Origin: an uncultured Gemmatimonadales bacterium
Lineage (GTDB): Bacteria > Gemmatimonadota > Gemmatimonadetes > JACCXV01 > JAHWKZ01
Direction of reading: 5' to 3'
Assembly (NCBI GenBank): GCA_947259315.1
Contig: CAMYLR010000020.1
Location: forward strand, 1 to 52,801
DNA: 52,801 nt
Shown: piece by piece, positions 52,043-52,801 of the stretch
How the letters are laid out: every line of letters begins with the position of its first letter
Position numbering within the stretch: position 1 is the first letter of the stretch
Made by a program: the position numbers and the translations under genes
The notes under the pieces: generated by a model
The model's database searches: none
The model's input: the letters and a program-made list of their open reading frames with translations, nothing else
What the model was told of the DNA's origin: nothing

Positions 52043-52800
52043 GTATCGGCGAGGCGGTAGCCATCGGGCCAGGGGTCGTCGGGATCGAGCATCAGCTGAT
52101 GTGTTCCCGTAATCCACGCGCGGCCCGAGATGGTCGCCACAATCGCTTCCCATGTGCCAACCGATGTCGCCGACTCGATCGCACATTCGAACTCCGACCC
52201 AATGATCGACCTCGCTCGATAACGGTCGCCGACCTGCATTCGACCTTGCGCGTGTAAGACGGCCATGCGCGCCGAACAGCCTGTGCCGGTGGGTGACCGA
52301 TCGATCTTGCCCGGACGGACGCACACCGCGTTCGGTCCCACCAACTGGCCGTTCTGCTCCACAAGCGGGCCGGCGAACTGACAGAATGAGATGTGATCCC
52401 ATTCGGTGTGCAGGGGATGCTGAAACCCCAATTGCTCGTTGGCCGCGGCCGTTATATTCATGCCCATCTCGGCAAGCTCACGCGCTTCTTCCGGTACGAT
52501 TTCAAAACCCAGTGCGGCCGCATCAACGATCACGAAGCTGTCGCCGCCGTACGCCGTATCGACGGTGAGCGTCCCGAGCCCTTCCACTTCCAGCGGCACC
52601 GCCAGCTTGTCAGGAAACGAAGGCACGTTGGTGATTGTGATGCGCTCCGCCTTGCCGTTACGACACACAGCACGGGCCTTGACCAGTCCGCCGGGCGCTT
52701 CCATGAGGAGCTCGGTTTCCGGCTCGGTCATGGGCACGATGCCCGTGTCGAGCACCACCGTCGCTACACAGATCGAATTCGACCCGGACATCGGTGGCGT
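52027..52800 (-). CDS. Proline racemase / hydroxyproline epimerase family protein, N-terminus outside window
   Basis: The frame is open at the window end; about 80 N-terminal residues of a usual 330-345 are missing. The visible start [10 protein letters not shown] corresponds to the family's first catalytic loop (M-C-G-H-G in proline racemase), with Ser for the catalytic Cys. The second loop reads [12 protein letters not shown], with Thr where racemases have Cys. Cys/Cys enzymes racemise proline or epimerise 4-hydroxyproline, and Cys/Thr ones dehydrate trans-3-hydroxyproline. Ser/Thr fits neither, so the reaction is unclear. A-Y-G-G-D-S-F and [10 protein letters not shown] are normal family motifs. 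Confidence 0.9.
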   Translation of the reverse strand, partial: TPPMSGSNSICVATVVLDTGIVPMTEPETELLMEAPGGLVKARAVCRNGKAERITITNVPSFPDKLAVPLEVEGLGTLTVDTAYGGDSFVIVDAAALGFEIVPEEARELAEMGMNITAAANEQLGFQHPLHTEWDHISFCQFAGPLVEQNGQLVGPNAVCVRPGKIDRSPTGTGCSARMAVLHAQGRMQVGDRYRARSIIGSEFECAIESATSVGTWEAIVATISGRAWITGTHQLMLDPDDPWPDGYRLADTWPGL

Positions 52801-52801
52801 G

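Overview
The window comes from a GC-rich, diderm, respiring bacterium. Tat and Sec signal peptides, lipoprotein signals, two large outer-membrane beta-barrels and a very large set of multiheme c-type cytochromes show this. The phylum cannot be fixed from sequence reading alone; an uncultured Acidobacteriota-, Gemmatimonadota- or Myxococcota-like lineage would fit, but this is a guess. I found no tRNA, rRNA, CRISPR array, transposase or prophage gene.

Layout. (1) 2-4885, plus strand: a membrane-bound [NiFe] hydrogenase operon, cut by the window start, in the order large subunit, maturation protease, Tat small subunit, HybA-type ferredoxin, HybB-type quinone-reactive membrane subunit, then an unannotated 38-residue membrane peptide. 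(2) 4958-13331: full-length Lhr helicase, a convergent Rv2578c-type radical SAM protein, an SLC13-type transporter with four RCK_C domains and a SnoaL/NTF2-like protein. (3) 13356-31784, minus strand: one co-oriented array of 13 genes. It encodes eight multiheme cytochromes with 97 CXXCH and two CX4CH motifs, two cytochrome b / Rieske modules, one separate and one fused formate-dehydrogenase-gamma-like cytochrome b, and a beta-barrel. (4) 31942-34103, plus: EVE-domain protein, a small membrane protein and an M19 dipeptidase. (5) 34100-42114, plus: pentose phosphate pathway operon (tkt, rpiB, tal, DUF4126, gnd, zwf, pgl). (6) 42118-44379, minus: polyphosphate kinase. (7) 44551-51669: a second extracellular-electron-transfer locus with two NHL-repeat proteins, two pentaheme, one heptaheme and one hexaheme cytochrome, and a 639-residue beta-barrel. 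(8) 51670-52800: a non-coding stretch with direct repeats and a hairpin, then a partial proline-racemase-family gene.

How it may work together (inference): hydrogenase and other dehydrogenases reduce quinone. The large minus-strand operon offers several quinol-oxidising inner-membrane modules: a NapC-like 22-heme protein, an 11-heme/cytochrome b pair, a 19-heme-cytochrome b fusion, and two cytochrome b / Rieske modules. Periplasmic 16-heme and tetraheme proteins and two barrels could carry electrons across the outer membrane. One pentaheme protein of region 7 resembles filament-forming OmcE-type cytochromes.

The strongest candidates for something new are: (a) a Rieske-fold protein that lost all four [2Fe-2S] ligands but kept the disulfide cysteines, next to a cytochrome b that lost its PEWY motif; (b) the 19-heme-cytochrome b fusion, which reads as an 11-heme protein enlarged by duplication of a seven-heme unit; (c) a direct-repeat promoter element (CCCTAC, 21-24 bp apart, abutting the -35) before the nonaheme cytochrome, ppk and both NHL/cytochrome transcription units, suggesting one regulon joining polyphosphate synthesis with extracellular electron transfer.
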